Source of the DNA: Competibacter_A sp003527885
GTDB taxonomy: Bacteria; Pseudomonadota; Gammaproteobacteria; Competibacterales; Competibacteraceae
Length of the DNA: 39,616 bases
Assembly (NCBI GenBank): GCA_035442025.1
Contig: DAORPQ010000020.1
Coordinates: 1-39,616 of the forward strand
Direction: 5' to 3'
The notes under the pieces are model-generated. The model ran no database searches and was not told the DNA's origin. It saw nothing but the letters and a program-made list of their open reading frames with translations. This document shows positions 1 through 7,145 of the stretch, one piece after another; positions within the stretch are counted from its first letter, which is position 1, and the number at the start of each line of letters is the position of its first letter. The position numbers and the translations under genes were made by a program.

Positions 1-145
1 CCAAATCCCGCAGCACGCACTCGCGCAAGCGGCCCATCGACAGCACCCGTTTGTCCCGCGATTCCTGCTGGCGGTCCGGCTCCTCGTCGGTCAAGCGATC
101 CAACAACGAGGGTTGCAGCCGCTCCTTGGGGGTCAGTTCAGCCAT
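1..145 (-). CDS. tssE: TssE, T6SS baseplate gp25-like subunit (3' part outside window)
   Basis: Reading leftward from an ATG at 145-143, the frame stays open to the window edge and gives 48 residues beginning MAELTPKERLQPSLLDRL, followed by an acidic stretch and a segment ending RLRECVLRDL. This is the typical start of TssE proteins, homologues of phage T4 gp25 that form part of the T6SS baseplate wedge. The gp25 core lies beyond the left edge. The start codon overlaps the end of tagJ by 8 nt, so the two are probably translationally coupled in one leftward operon. The next genes further left would be expected to be other baseplate genes (tssF, tssG), but none is visible. Identification rests on the N-terminus and the context. 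Confidence 0.85.
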   Translation of the reverse strand, partial: MAELTPKERLQPSLLDRLTDEEPDRQQESRDKRVLSMGRLRECVLRDL

Positions 146-977
146 CGCCGGCGCCGGCCTCCGCGGGGGCTTCGGGCGGGGACACTTCCCCGACATCGAG
201 CGCGATCCGCCGCACGTCCAGCAAGGGATACTCGCCTTGCTCGGTCGCCAGCATCCGTTGTCCGAACCCCAACCAAGTGTCCTCCCCGCAGTCGCGCCAG
301 TCGGTCTTGCGCCCCAGTTGGACCAGGGGATCGGCAGCGGCCTGAGAGCCGGGATAGCGCGCGGGAATGAGGCCCACGGTCTCGCCGCCGTTGGCCCAGG
401 TGAACTGGGCCGGCGCCCAAACGAAATCCCGCAAATCGGCGGGCTGTTCGAGTTGGATCGCGCGGATCCGCTGCCAGGGAATCCAGTAGTAACGCCCGTT
501 GACCACCGCCTCCAGCATCGGGCCCAACCGCGGGTCGGCATCGGCGAGCCATTCGAAGGGCTGTTCGTCCAGCGTTCCGGCGACCGCCGTCGCCACCTCG
601 AACGCCCGGTCACGGGTGGCGCGGGCTTGGGCGTATTGCGCGGTCGCGGTCAGCCGTAAGGCGTCCAGCAACAAGGCCACCCAAGGCTCCGGGTCGCCGA
701 ACACCAGCGGCGAGCGCCGCCCGGCGAACACCTCGGCCCGCAACAGCTCGCAGCGGATCGCCTCGCGGTAGGTTTGCACCATCGGCAGACTGGCGGCGTC
801 CATTTCGCCCACCACGTTCAACTGGTTCAGGGCGCGCTCCCACTGGCCCTGCACCGCCAGCAACTGAAAAAGGAAAATCCGGTACTTGGGATTGGCGGGC
901 TCCTTGCGCACCTGGGCCTGCAACTCGGCCAGGGCGTCTTGCAACCGTCCCTCGCGTAGACTTTGCTCGGCTTGCAT
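138..977 (-). CDS. tagJ: TagJ/ImpE family T6SS accessory protein
   Basis: 279 residues, the usual size for the ImpE/TagJ (SciE, HsiE) family. The N-terminal ~100 residues are a helical, TPR-like segment (MQAEQSLREGRLQDALAELQ, then a unit around PANPKYRIFLFQLL). The C-terminal half carries the family-typical segment with GRYYWIPWQRI and, further on, FVWAPAQFTWANGGE. In Pseudomonas aeruginosa the TagJ homologue HsiE1 binds the sheath protein TssB and the recycling ATPase ClpV, so a role in sheath handling is likely. The gene sits between hcp and tssE, as in other T6SS clusters, and overlaps tssE by 8 nt. The start at 977 has a purine-rich GGAAAA stretch about 10 nt upstream. Family assignment is firm; the exact role in this organism is inferred. 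Confidence 0.88.
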   Translation of the reverse strand: MQAEQSLREGRLQDALAELQAQVRKEPANPKYRIFLFQLLAVQGQWERALNQLNVVGEMDAASLPMVQTYREAIRCELLRAEVFAGRRSPLVFGDPEPWVALLLDALRLTATAQYAQARATRDRAFEVATAVAGTLDEQPFEWLADADPRLGPMLEAVVNGRYYWIPWQRIRAIQLEQPADLRDFVWAPAQFTWANGGETVGLIPARYPGSQAAADPLVQLGRKTDWRDCGEDTWLGFGQRMLATEQGEYPLLDVRRIALDVGEVSPPEAPAEAGAGDG

Positions 978-1003
978 AAGCGGCGTTTTCCAAATTTTTC
1001 GAG

Positions 1004-1051
1004 GCGAGAAAAACGCCGCGCACCCGGACTAAAACCACCGGCCGGATGCGC
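1004..1051 (-). terminator. Rho-independent terminator after hcp
   Basis: On the minus strand, 44 nt after the hcp stop, a 10-bp stem (GCGCATCCGG pairing with CCGGGTGCGC, one G-U wobble) encloses a 14-nt loop and is followed by GGCG and five T. It lies between hcp and tagJ. It would end most hcp transcripts and let only some read-through reach tagJ-tssE, which fits the large excess of Hcp over baseplate parts. Confidence 0.6.
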
Positions 1052-1094
1052 GGGTCCGCGTTGAAACGCCAGAACAATCTGGCCAGCCGCGCGG

Positions 1095-1580
1095 TTACAG
1101 CTTCTTGTTGGTCTTGACGTCCCACCCGGATTTGCCGGCGGATTTGGTCGCGCCCTTCTGATCCTGGGTGAAGTATTCCTGCTGCATCGAGGTGAAGTTC
1201 AAAGACAGGCTCTCGACCGGCAGATCCTCGCCGGCGCCGCCGGTTTGGTAGCTGCTGACGATCACGTCCTTGAAGGTGAACTCCAGGAATTTCTGCTGGC
1301 CGCCGTCCTTGCCGGTCGGCTTGCGCATCACCAGCTTGGCTTCCGGGTAGTGGTGGCCCGAGCAGCAGGACAGCAGCAGTTCGGGCGACGCCGAGCAGAA
1401 GTGCATGGTGAAGCTGAAATCGTTCATGCTCACCTTGCTGGCGCCCAGGCCGGTGCCGTGTCCGGCGGTACCCAGTTGGTGCGCGCCCCAGGACCAGCTC
1501 AGCACCTCGATCCATTCCTTGTATTCATGATCCGAACACTCGCCCTTCACGTCGCCAATTTTCAAAAATGCATCAGCCAT
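1095..1580 (-). CDS. hcp: Hcp, T6SS inner-tube protein (Hcp1 family)
   Basis: 161 residues, matching the Hcp1 family length of about 160-170. It begins MADAFLKIGDVKGECSDHEY and continues with the characteristic SWSWGAHQLG and later FTFKDVIVSSYQTGG and EYFTQDQKGA segments. Hcp hexamers stack into the tube that is pushed out by sheath contraction, and they can carry effectors in their lumen. No effector extension is visible: the protein ends soon after the beta-barrel core. A clear AGAGGA ribosome-binding site stands about 8 nt before the ATG. The gene is flanked by long non-coding segments with a sigma-54-type promoter upstream and a terminator downstream. It is therefore likely to be a separately controlled, highly expressed unit inside the leftward T6SS arm. 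Confidence 0.95.
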   Translation of the reverse strand: MADAFLKIGDVKGECSDHEYKEWIEVLSWSWGAHQLGTAGHGTGLGASKVSMNDFSFTMHFCSASPELLLSCCSGHHYPEAKLVMRKPTGKDGGQQKFLEFTFKDVIVSSYQTGGAGEDLPVESLSLNFTSMQQEYFTQDQKGATKSAGKSGWDVKTNKKL

Positions 1581-1615
1581 CGTCGTATCCTCTCAACAGT
1601 CAGTTCATGGTTCAT

Positions 1616-1632
1616 CGGTGGTTAAACCACCG
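1616..1632. promoter_or_regulatory. Perfect 8-bp-arm palindrome in the hcp leader
   Basis: CGGTGGTT-A-AACCACCG is an inverted repeat with 8-bp arms and a single central base. It begins 36 nt upstream of the hcp start codon and downstream of the putative sigma-54 promoter, so it would be inside the 5' leader. It could be an operator for a dimeric regulator or a leader hairpin affecting mRNA stability. With a one-base centre, DNA binding is the more natural reading. No regulator is identified. Confidence 0.4.
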
Positions 1633-1700
1633 CTCCGATCAACGGCGCCTTCGAAACTCCGGGTCTGAAGGACTGAAACTTCCGTCGTCGAATATGAATT

Positions 1701-1716
1701 TGCACATCTCATGCCA
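1701..1716 (-). promoter_or_regulatory. Sigma-54-type (-24/-12) promoter for hcp
   Basis: The minus strand reads TGGCAT-GAGAT-GTGCA, against the sigma-54 consensus TGGCAC-N5-TTGCA. The invariant GG and GC dinucleotides are present at exactly the right 10-nt separation, and a T-run precedes the -24 element. Transcription would begin near 1690 and leave a leader of about 110 nt. Sigma-54 control of hcp operons, through the activator VasH, is established in Vibrio cholerae. No VasH-like gene is in the T6SS locus shown here. The only sigma-54 activator in the window is the response regulator at 36399-37820, and a link between them is unproven. Confidence 0.55.
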
Positions 1717-1775
1717 AAAAATAAGTCCCCCTTTCGCTCCTTTTCGCTATCCCATTCGCTTGAAACTCCCAACAA

Positions 1776-1806
1776 TGGGCCACATTAACCAGCCCATTCT
1801 GGCCCA
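1776..1806. repeat. Inverted repeat between tssC and the hcp promoter
   Basis: TGGGCCA and TGGCCCA arms are separated by 17 nt, just after the tssC stop codon and about 75-105 bp upstream of the putative hcp -12 element. The position suits an upstream activator site for a sigma-54 enhancer-binding protein. It could equally be a weak hairpin at the end of the tssBC transcript; no T-run follows it. Confidence 0.3.
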
Positions 1807-1814
1807 GCGGACCA

Positions 1815-3314
1815 CTACCCCTTGATCGACGGCAGCTTGGAGACCAAGCGCAGCGATACCGTCAGCCCTTCCAACTGATAATGCGGGCGCAAGAAGAATT
1901 TCGAGGTGTAGTAACCCGGGTTGCCTTCCACTTCCTCGACCACCACCTCGGCGGCCGCCAGCGGCTTCATGGCCTTGGTCTCATCGCTGGAAATGGCCGG
2001 GTTGCCGTCCACGTAGTTGTAAATCCATTCCTGCAACCAGCGCTCCAGCGCTTCCCGTTCCTTGAACGAGCCGATCTTGTCCCGCACCATGCACTTGAGG
2101 TAATGGGCGAAGCGGCAGACCGCGAACAGATAGGGCAGCCGGGCCGACAGGTTGGCGTTGGCGGTGGCGTCCGGGTCGTCGTATTCGGCCGGTTTCTGCA
2201 ACGACTGCGCGCCGATGAAGGCGGCGAAGTCGGTATTTTTCTTGTGGACCAGCGGCATGAAGCCGTTCTTGGCCAGCTCCGCTTCGCGCCGGTCGCTGAT
2301 CGCGATTTCGGTCGGGCACTTCGCGTCCACCCCGCCGTCGTCGGTCGGGAAGATGTGGGTCGGCAGGCCTTCCACCGCGCCGCCGGATTCGATGCCCCGG
2401 ATCTTGGTGCACCAGCCGTACAGCTTGTAGGCCATGGTGATGTTCTTGGCCATCGCGTAGGCCGAATTGGCCCAGCAATATTTGCTGTGGTCGCCGCCCT
2501 CGATATCTTCCTCGAAATCGAACTCCTCGACCGGATCGGTTTTCGCGCCGTAGGGCGTCCGCGCCAGGAACCGCGGCATCGCCAGACCGATATAGCGCGA
2601 ATCCTCCGAGTCGCGCAAACCGCGCCAGCCGCCGTATTCCGGCGTTTGGAAAATCTTGGTCAGGTCGCGAGGGTTGCTGAGTTCCTGCCAGGAATCCATC
2701 TGCATCACGGTGGGCGATGCGCCGGCGATGAAAGGGGTGTGGGCGGCGGCGGAGATTTGGGCCATGCTGCGCAGCAGCTCCACATCGGGCGGGCTGTGGT
2801 CGAAATGGTAGTCCCCGACCAGACAGCCGAACGGTTCGCCGCCGAACTGGCCGTACTCTTCCTCGTAGACTTTCTTGAACAGCGGGCTCTGGTCCCAGAC
2901 CACACCCTTGAATTTCTTCAAGGTCCGGCCCAGTTCGTTCTTGGTGATGTTCATCACCCGGATCTTGAGCATCTCGTCGGTTTCGGTGTTGAACACCAGA
3001 TAGTGCAGACCGCGCCAAGCGCCTTCCAGCTGTTGGAATTCGGGATGGTGCATGATCAGATTGATCTGTTCGCTCAGCTTCCGGTCGATTTCGGCGATCA
3101 TCGACTCGATCGACTTGAGCACGTCCTTGGAGATCAGCGTGGTATGTTGCAGGGCCTGCTCGGCCAGCGTCTTGACCGCGTGCTCGACCGCTTCCTTGGC
3201 TTGATCGGATTTAGGTTTGAACTCCCGTTGCAGCAGGGAAGAAAACTCGTTGGTTTCCAGGACTTCGGCGGCGGCGCCCGCCGGGGCCGCGACAGTCGGA
3301 TCGGTTTCGGCCAT
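1815..3314 (-). CDS. tssC: TssC, T6SS contractile sheath large subunit (VipB family)
   Basis: 499 residues, the normal TssC/VipB/EvpB length. The N-terminus has a short low-complexity Ala-rich leader. It is followed by the conserved helical segment and the signature region IMHHPEFQQLEGAWRGLHYL, with later blocks including GEPFGCLVGDYHFDHSP and the C-terminal LEGLTVSLRLVSKLPS. TssB and TssC heterodimers build the cytoplasmic sheath whose contraction drives the Hcp tube. tssC follows tssB by only 6 nt, and the fixed tssB-tssC order is kept. The frame is complete with no interruption. After its stop codon lie 234 nt of non-coding DNA that carry the hcp promoter. Confidence 0.97.
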   Translation of the reverse strand: MAETDPTVAAPAGAAAEVLETNEFSSLLQREFKPKSDQAKEAVEHAVKTLAEQALQHTTLISKDVLKSIESMIAEIDRKLSEQINLIMHHPEFQQLEGAWRGLHYLVFNTETDEMLKIRVMNITKNELGRTLKKFKGVVWDQSPLFKKVYEEEYGQFGGEPFGCLVGDYHFDHSPPDVELLRSMAQISAAAHTPFIAGASPTVMQMDSWQELSNPRDLTKIFQTPEYGGWRGLRDSEDSRYIGLAMPRFLARTPYGAKTDPVEEFDFEEDIEGGDHSKYCWANSAYAMAKNITMAYKLYGWCTKIRGIESGGAVEGLPTHIFPTDDGGVDAKCPTEIAISDRREAELAKNGFMPLVHKKNTDFAAFIGAQSLQKPAEYDDPDATANANLSARLPYLFAVCRFAHYLKCMVRDKIGSFKEREALERWLQEWIYNYVDGNPAISSDETKAMKPLAAAEVVVEEVEGNPGYYTSKFFLRPHYQLEGLTVSLRLVSKLPSIKG

Positions 3315-3320
3315 GGTCTA

Positions 3321-3842
3321 TCACTCCTCGGTGGCGGGTTTTTCGCTGTCCTGGGGCTTGGGGGCGGCCGCCAGGGATTGCAGCAAACTCGGATCGTTCA
3401 GCACCTTGGCGATCAACTCCTCCGCGCCGGTCTTGCCGTCCATGTAAGTCATCAGGTTGGTCAGTTGCTGGCGGGCTTGCAGCAGCTTGTTCAGGGCGTC
3501 CACCTTGCGCGCCACCGCCGCCGGCGAAAAATCGTCCATGCTTTCGAAGGTGATATCCAGGCTCAGCTCACCTTCGCCCGTCAGGGTGTTGGGCACCCGA
3601 AAGGCCGCGCGCGGTTTCATCGCCTTCATGCGGCTGTCGAAGTTGTCCACGTCGATTTCCATGAATTTGCGCTCCGCCACCGGCGCCAGGGGATCGGTCG
3701 GCTTGCCGGACAGATCGGCCATCACCCCCATCACGAAGGGGATCTGCACCTTCTTCTGCGAGCCGTACACCTCGACGTCGTACTCGATCTGCACGCGCGG
3801 CGCTCGGTTGCGCGCGATAAATTTCTGACTGCTCATCGCCAT
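3321..3842 (-). CDS. tssB: TssB, T6SS contractile sheath small subunit (VipA family)
   Basis: 173 residues, typical for TssB/VipA. The start MAMSSQKFIARNRAPRVQIE and the following VEVYGSQKKVQIPFVMGVMADLSG are diagnostic for the family, as is KFMEIDVDNFDSRMKAMKPR. The C-terminal tail (about 150-173) is Pro/Lys/Glu-rich, as in many homologues. It pairs with TssC in the sheath; the second-half helix is the region that ClpV or TagJ contacts in characterised systems. An AGAGGTG ribosome-binding site lies about 9 nt before the ATG. A second in-frame ATG two codons on (MSSQK) is an equally plausible start. It is the second gene of the leftward arm, 53 nt after tssA. Confidence 0.96.
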   Translation of the reverse strand: MAMSSQKFIARNRAPRVQIEYDVEVYGSQKKVQIPFVMGVMADLSGKPTDPLAPVAERKFMEIDVDNFDSRMKAMKPRAAFRVPNTLTGEGELSLDITFESMDDFSPAAVARKVDALNKLLQARQQLTNLMTYMDGKTGAEELIAKVLNDPSLLQSLAAAPKPQDSEKPATEE

Positions 3843-3895
3843 GGGACTATCACCTCTCTGAGATTGAAAATTAGCAGCTCACGTTCGGACGGCCT

Positions 3896-4957
3896 TCATT
3901 CGCCGGGCTCCTCGCCCTGCAAGCCGAAAATCAGTGTGGCTTGCTCGGCTCCGCCGGGGGCGAGATCGTTCAGAATCGCCATGAAATCCTTGGTCACCAG
4001 TTTCTTGGCGCGTTTCAACAAAAACGGCACCGGGCTGGACGGTTCGTGGCGTTCGAAGTAGTCGCAAATCCTATCCAACATCCGCACGGCTTCATCGCGG
4101 TTGCCGATTTCGCCGGCCACCAACCGCGGGCCGGTTACAGCCCCCGCCGGCGACTCTCCGGCGGCCGTTCCATCCGCCGTCGCCTCAGCGATGAGGCCGA
4201 CCCCACGTTTTTGCAATTGCTGGGCCAACACCTGGTGTATTTCTTTCAACACACCCGCCAGCGCGCTCATGTCCGGCGCGCGGGCGACGCCGATCAGTTC
4301 GGTCAACACCACCTCGATCCGCTTGGCCCGCTCGATGGCGGCGGCGACGGCCGCGGCGGTGGCTTGCAGTTCGTCCAGATCGGCGTCCAGGAACGCCCCG
4401 TCGATCTTGCTCTGGGTGGGCAACTCCGCCGGTTCGTCGCTCGCGAGAGGCGCCAGAAGGCCGTTGGCGATCTGGACATCCCGCAAGCTGAAGCGCCCCA
4501 GGGCGCGCGAGTTGACCAGCGGCATTTCCCGCACGCCGCGCAGCGTGGCCTCTTGATCGCACAGCGCCACCAGGACGTTGACCCGCAACGTGGGGTCGTT
4601 GTCGTCCTCGGGATCGAGCAGCGGGTAAACGCCGTCCCAGTAACGTTCGAGCAAGCCTTCCACCACCCCCAGGCCGGCGGCGAAACCCGGCAAACCATCG
4701 ACGTGCAGTGAAGCCCTGGCCAGCGCGACCGCGACCCGCAAGTCCCTGGTCCGCCCGAACAGGCTCAAGGCCGTTTGTTTTACCGCGCGCCAGTCGGGCG
4801 GCTGCGCGGGAATGATGGTGTCGCCGTACTGGCGTTCCGGCGTTTCCTGCGCCGCCGCTTCCAGCTCGGCCAGTTCCGGGTCGTATTCGAGGTCCTCACC
4901 GCACGGCGCGGTCGCCTCGATCTCGCCCAACAGTGTCTCGATCTCGATCACGCTCAT
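3896..4957 (-). CDS. tssA: TssA, T6SS assembly protein with ImpA N-terminal domain
   Basis: 353 residues from the chosen start. The ImpA_N domain covers about residues 5-110: it begins IEIETLLGEIEATAPCGEDLEYDPE and includes PPDWRAVKQTALSLFGRTRDLRV and LPGFAAGLGVVEGLLERYWDGVYPLLDPEDDNDP. The C-terminal half carries GEIGNRDEAVRMLDRICDYF and the YFERHEPSSPVPFLLKRAK type block of short TssA proteins. TssA caps the growing tube and sheath and recruits them to the baseplate. The frame extends 34 codons further upstream to 5059, but that stretch is Arg/Gly-rich with no family similarity, so I start at MSVIEIE (4957). It is the first gene of the leftward arm, divergent from tagH. Confidence 0.93.
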   Translation of the reverse strand: MSVIEIETLLGEIEATAPCGEDLEYDPELAELEAAAQETPERQYGDTIIPAQPPDWRAVKQTALSLFGRTRDLRVAVALARASLHVDGLPGFAAGLGVVEGLLERYWDGVYPLLDPEDDNDPTLRVNVLVALCDQEATLRGVREMPLVNSRALGRFSLRDVQIANGLLAPLASDEPAELPTQSKIDGAFLDADLDELQATAAAVAAAIERAKRIEVVLTELIGVARAPDMSALAGVLKEIHQVLAQQLQKRGVGLIAEATADGTAAGESPAGAVTGPRLVAGEIGNRDEAVRMLDRICDYFERHEPSSPVPFLLKRAKKLVTKDFMAILNDLAPGGAEQATLIFGLQGEEPGE

Positions 4958-5371
4958 CGGTCTTGCGCCTCGTCTGCTCGGGTGCCTTGAAGTATAGCCG
5001 CCTCCGGCAACCCGCCAAGCCCAGCCACAGCGCCCAGACCTGGGGCGATCATCGCCCATAAAAATTTCCCAGTCATTTCAGAAAGCGCCAAATCGCGCAA
5101 ATTTGTAAGCAAATTGTAAAACTGCCGCGCCCCCGGTCATGCCGGCCGCCAGTGCGCCCGCGCGCCAGGTTGCCCTGGCCGCAGCCCCGGCCCGATACCC
5201 GAGTCCCCTGTCACCCGACAACGCCCCGACAGGCTCGATGGATCGGCTTGGCGTGATTGGCCGGTCGGTATAGACTCGATCATTCTCATTCCAACCTTCA
5301 TGCCTTGTGATCGATCCGATAAATTCCGCCTGGGCGGTTGCCGCAATCTCCCTGCCAACGGAACGCGCGCC
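4958..5371. other. Divergent T6SS promoter region between tssA and tagH
   Basis: No gene is seen in these 414 nt, which separate the two divergent arms of the T6SS locus, so promoters for both should lie here. The clearest feature is an AT-rich island at about 5088-5122 in otherwise GC-rich DNA. It has CAAAT repeated three times (near 5089, 5098 and 5110) and a CAAATTTG palindrome. I looked for sigma-54 elements (GG-N10-GC) on both strands and found no good match. A confident -35/-10 pair could not be chosen. Confidence 0.5.
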
Positions 5372-7030
5372 ATGCCTCTGAAATTAACCATCACTAGCTA
5401 TCAGCGGCTTTCGCCCGGCCAAGAAATCGCCAAAACCCTCGGCCGCGAGCCGCTTACCATCGGCCGCGCGGCGCAAAACGACTGGGTGCTGCAAGACCCC
5501 GAGCGAATCCTGTCCAAACACCACTGCACCGTCCTGTATCGGGATGGCGCTTACTTTCTGACCGACTTCAGCGTCAACGGGACCTTTCTCAACGATTCCC
5601 CACAGAGAATCGCCCGCAACCAGACGGTCGAACTCAATGACGGCGACCATTTCGTGCTGGGTGAATACGAAATTTCAGTGGCCTTCGACTCCGGCGAGCC
5701 CGATTCGGAGGCGTTGTTGGAAGGGCCGTTTACCGATATCGTGCCGCCGTCCGACAGCGAGCTGCTGGGCGGCGCGCCACCGCCCGCCGCCGCTCCGCCG
5801 CAACACGGCGGCGACGCTTGGCCGGATCACCTCAAACCGCCGTTAGACGATATCCTGTCCGGGGAGCGGGGCGGCCCCGACCTGGCGCGGCACGCCGCGC
5901 CCCCCATTTCCGGCAGGCCCGCCACGACGCCGTCCCCGGATTTATCCTCGCCGGAACGGATCAATTTCGAGTTGCCATCGCTGGTCACTGGAGCGGGGCT
6001 GCGCAAATCGCTCGCACCGACCACGGAACCGCCGTCCGAACCCCTCTTCTCGGCCACGCCAAGCTTGCCCGAGGCCGGGCTTGCGGTACAACCCGCGCCG
6101 GCATCCACCGCCTTGCCGACAACGCCTTCGAGCACCCCGGAACCCGAGCCGAAAAGGCCGCCGGAACCCGAGCTGCAAATACCGGGAGCCGAGCTGATAG
6201 CGCCCTTGGCCCCCGAACTGAAGACGTCGACCGCCTCCGTCGAACCCGGCTTCGACCCGCTCATCCCCGATGACTGGTGGATGCAACCCGCCCCACCCAT
6301 CGCCGCCGCGCCGGCCGCATCGGTCGCGCCGCAGCCGCCCCCCCAGGTTCCCGCGCGGCACATCCCGACCTCCCCGGTTGCGCCGGTATCGCAACGCCCC
6401 TCGGCCAGCCCCGCGAAGCCCGCGGCGACCGTCGGCGCGGACGCGCTGCTGCGGGCCTTTTGCGAAGGGGCCGGAATGCCGACCCCGAAACTGGCCGACG
6501 GGCAAACGGCCGAGTTGATGGCCAACCTGGGGGCCATCTTACGCGAAACCGTGCAGGGGCTGATGGAAGTCTTGCTGGCGCGCAGCGACGTGAAAGGCGA
6601 GTTCCGGCTGGATCGCACCACCATGGGCCCGATCGAAAACAACCCCCTCAAAACCCCCCCCGGCCGACCCCCCCTGGCCCCGGAACAGGTCATGGGCTTG
6701 CTGCTGCTCGGGCAGAAAGACGCCTACATGCCGCCGGTCCAGGCGGTGCGCGAAGGCTTCGACGACATCAAGGCGCACCAGTTGGCCGTGATGGCGGGCA
6801 TTCAGGCGGCTTTGAACCACCTGCTGCAACGCTTCGATCCGGGCAATCTGGAAGACCGGCTGGAACAGAATGTGCTTGATAATCTCTGGCCGGCCAATCG
6901 CAAGGCCAAATATTGGGATTTGTTCATCGCCGAATATCACGCCATCGCCCGGGAGGCCGAGGACGATTTCAACAAACTGTTCGGCGAAGAATTCGCCCGC
7001 GCTTACCAAAGCCGGCTGCGCGACGCTTGA
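5372..7030 (+). CDS. tagH: TagH/Fha, FHA-domain T6SS-associated protein
   Basis: 552 residues. The N-terminal FHA domain (about residues 5-95) has all the phospho-threonine binding landmarks: G31-R32, S48 with H51, and N69-G70 in FSVNGTFLN. Residues about 130-370 form a long Pro/Ala-rich, low-complexity linker. The C-terminal ~180 residues are the globular TagH domain, starting near ADALLRAFCEGAG and including LLLGQKDAYMPPVQAVREGFDDIKAHQLA. Fha proteins read the PpkA-dependent phosphorylation state and switch on T6SS assembly. The frame is open 24 codons further upstream (5300), but MPLKLTITSY is the family-like start. It is the first gene of the rightward arm, followed after 115 nt by tssK. 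Confidence 0.92.
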   Translation: MPLKLTITSYQRLSPGQEIAKTLGREPLTIGRAAQNDWVLQDPERILSKHHCTVLYRDGAYFLTDFSVNGTFLNDSPQRIARNQTVELNDGDHFVLGEYEISVAFDSGEPDSEALLEGPFTDIVPPSDSELLGGAPPPAAAPPQHGGDAWPDHLKPPLDDILSGERGGPDLARHAAPPISGRPATTPSPDLSSPERINFELPSLVTGAGLRKSLAPTTEPPSEPLFSATPSLPEAGLAVQPAPASTALPTTPSSTPEPEPKRPPEPELQIPGAELIAPLAPELKTSTASVEPGFDPLIPDDWWMQPAPPIAAAPAASVAPQPPPQVPARHIPTSPVAPVSQRPSASPAKPAATVGADALLRAFCEGAGMPTPKLADGQTAELMANLGAILRETVQGLMEVLLARSDVKGEFRLDRTTMGPIENNPLKTPPGRPPLAPEQVMGLLLLGQKDAYMPPVQAVREGFDDIKAHQLAVMAGIQAALNHLLQRFDPGNLEDRLEQNVLDNLWPANRKAKYWDLFIAEYHAIAREAEDDFNKLFGEEFARAYQSRLRDA

Positions 7031-7145
7031 GTTTGGCCCTATACCCACTGCCGCTTTACGGTTTGGATGCTAGGATTGAGTGATAAACCGATCAAATCTA
7101 ACGCAGCGCTCACCGTCATCGAAGCGCTGAAACGAGCGACCCCCC

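Noticed and set aside
1881..4061. A 726-codon open frame antisense to tssC and tssB
   Set aside because: Its translation is His/Arg/Gly-rich low complexity, as expected from the reverse frame of GC-rich codons. The opposite strand carries clear TssC and TssB.
5240..5275. Possible sigma-54 promoter (TTGGCGTGATTGGCC) upstream of tagH
   Set aside because: The GC dinucleotide is not at the required distance from the GG; the spacing is one base off.
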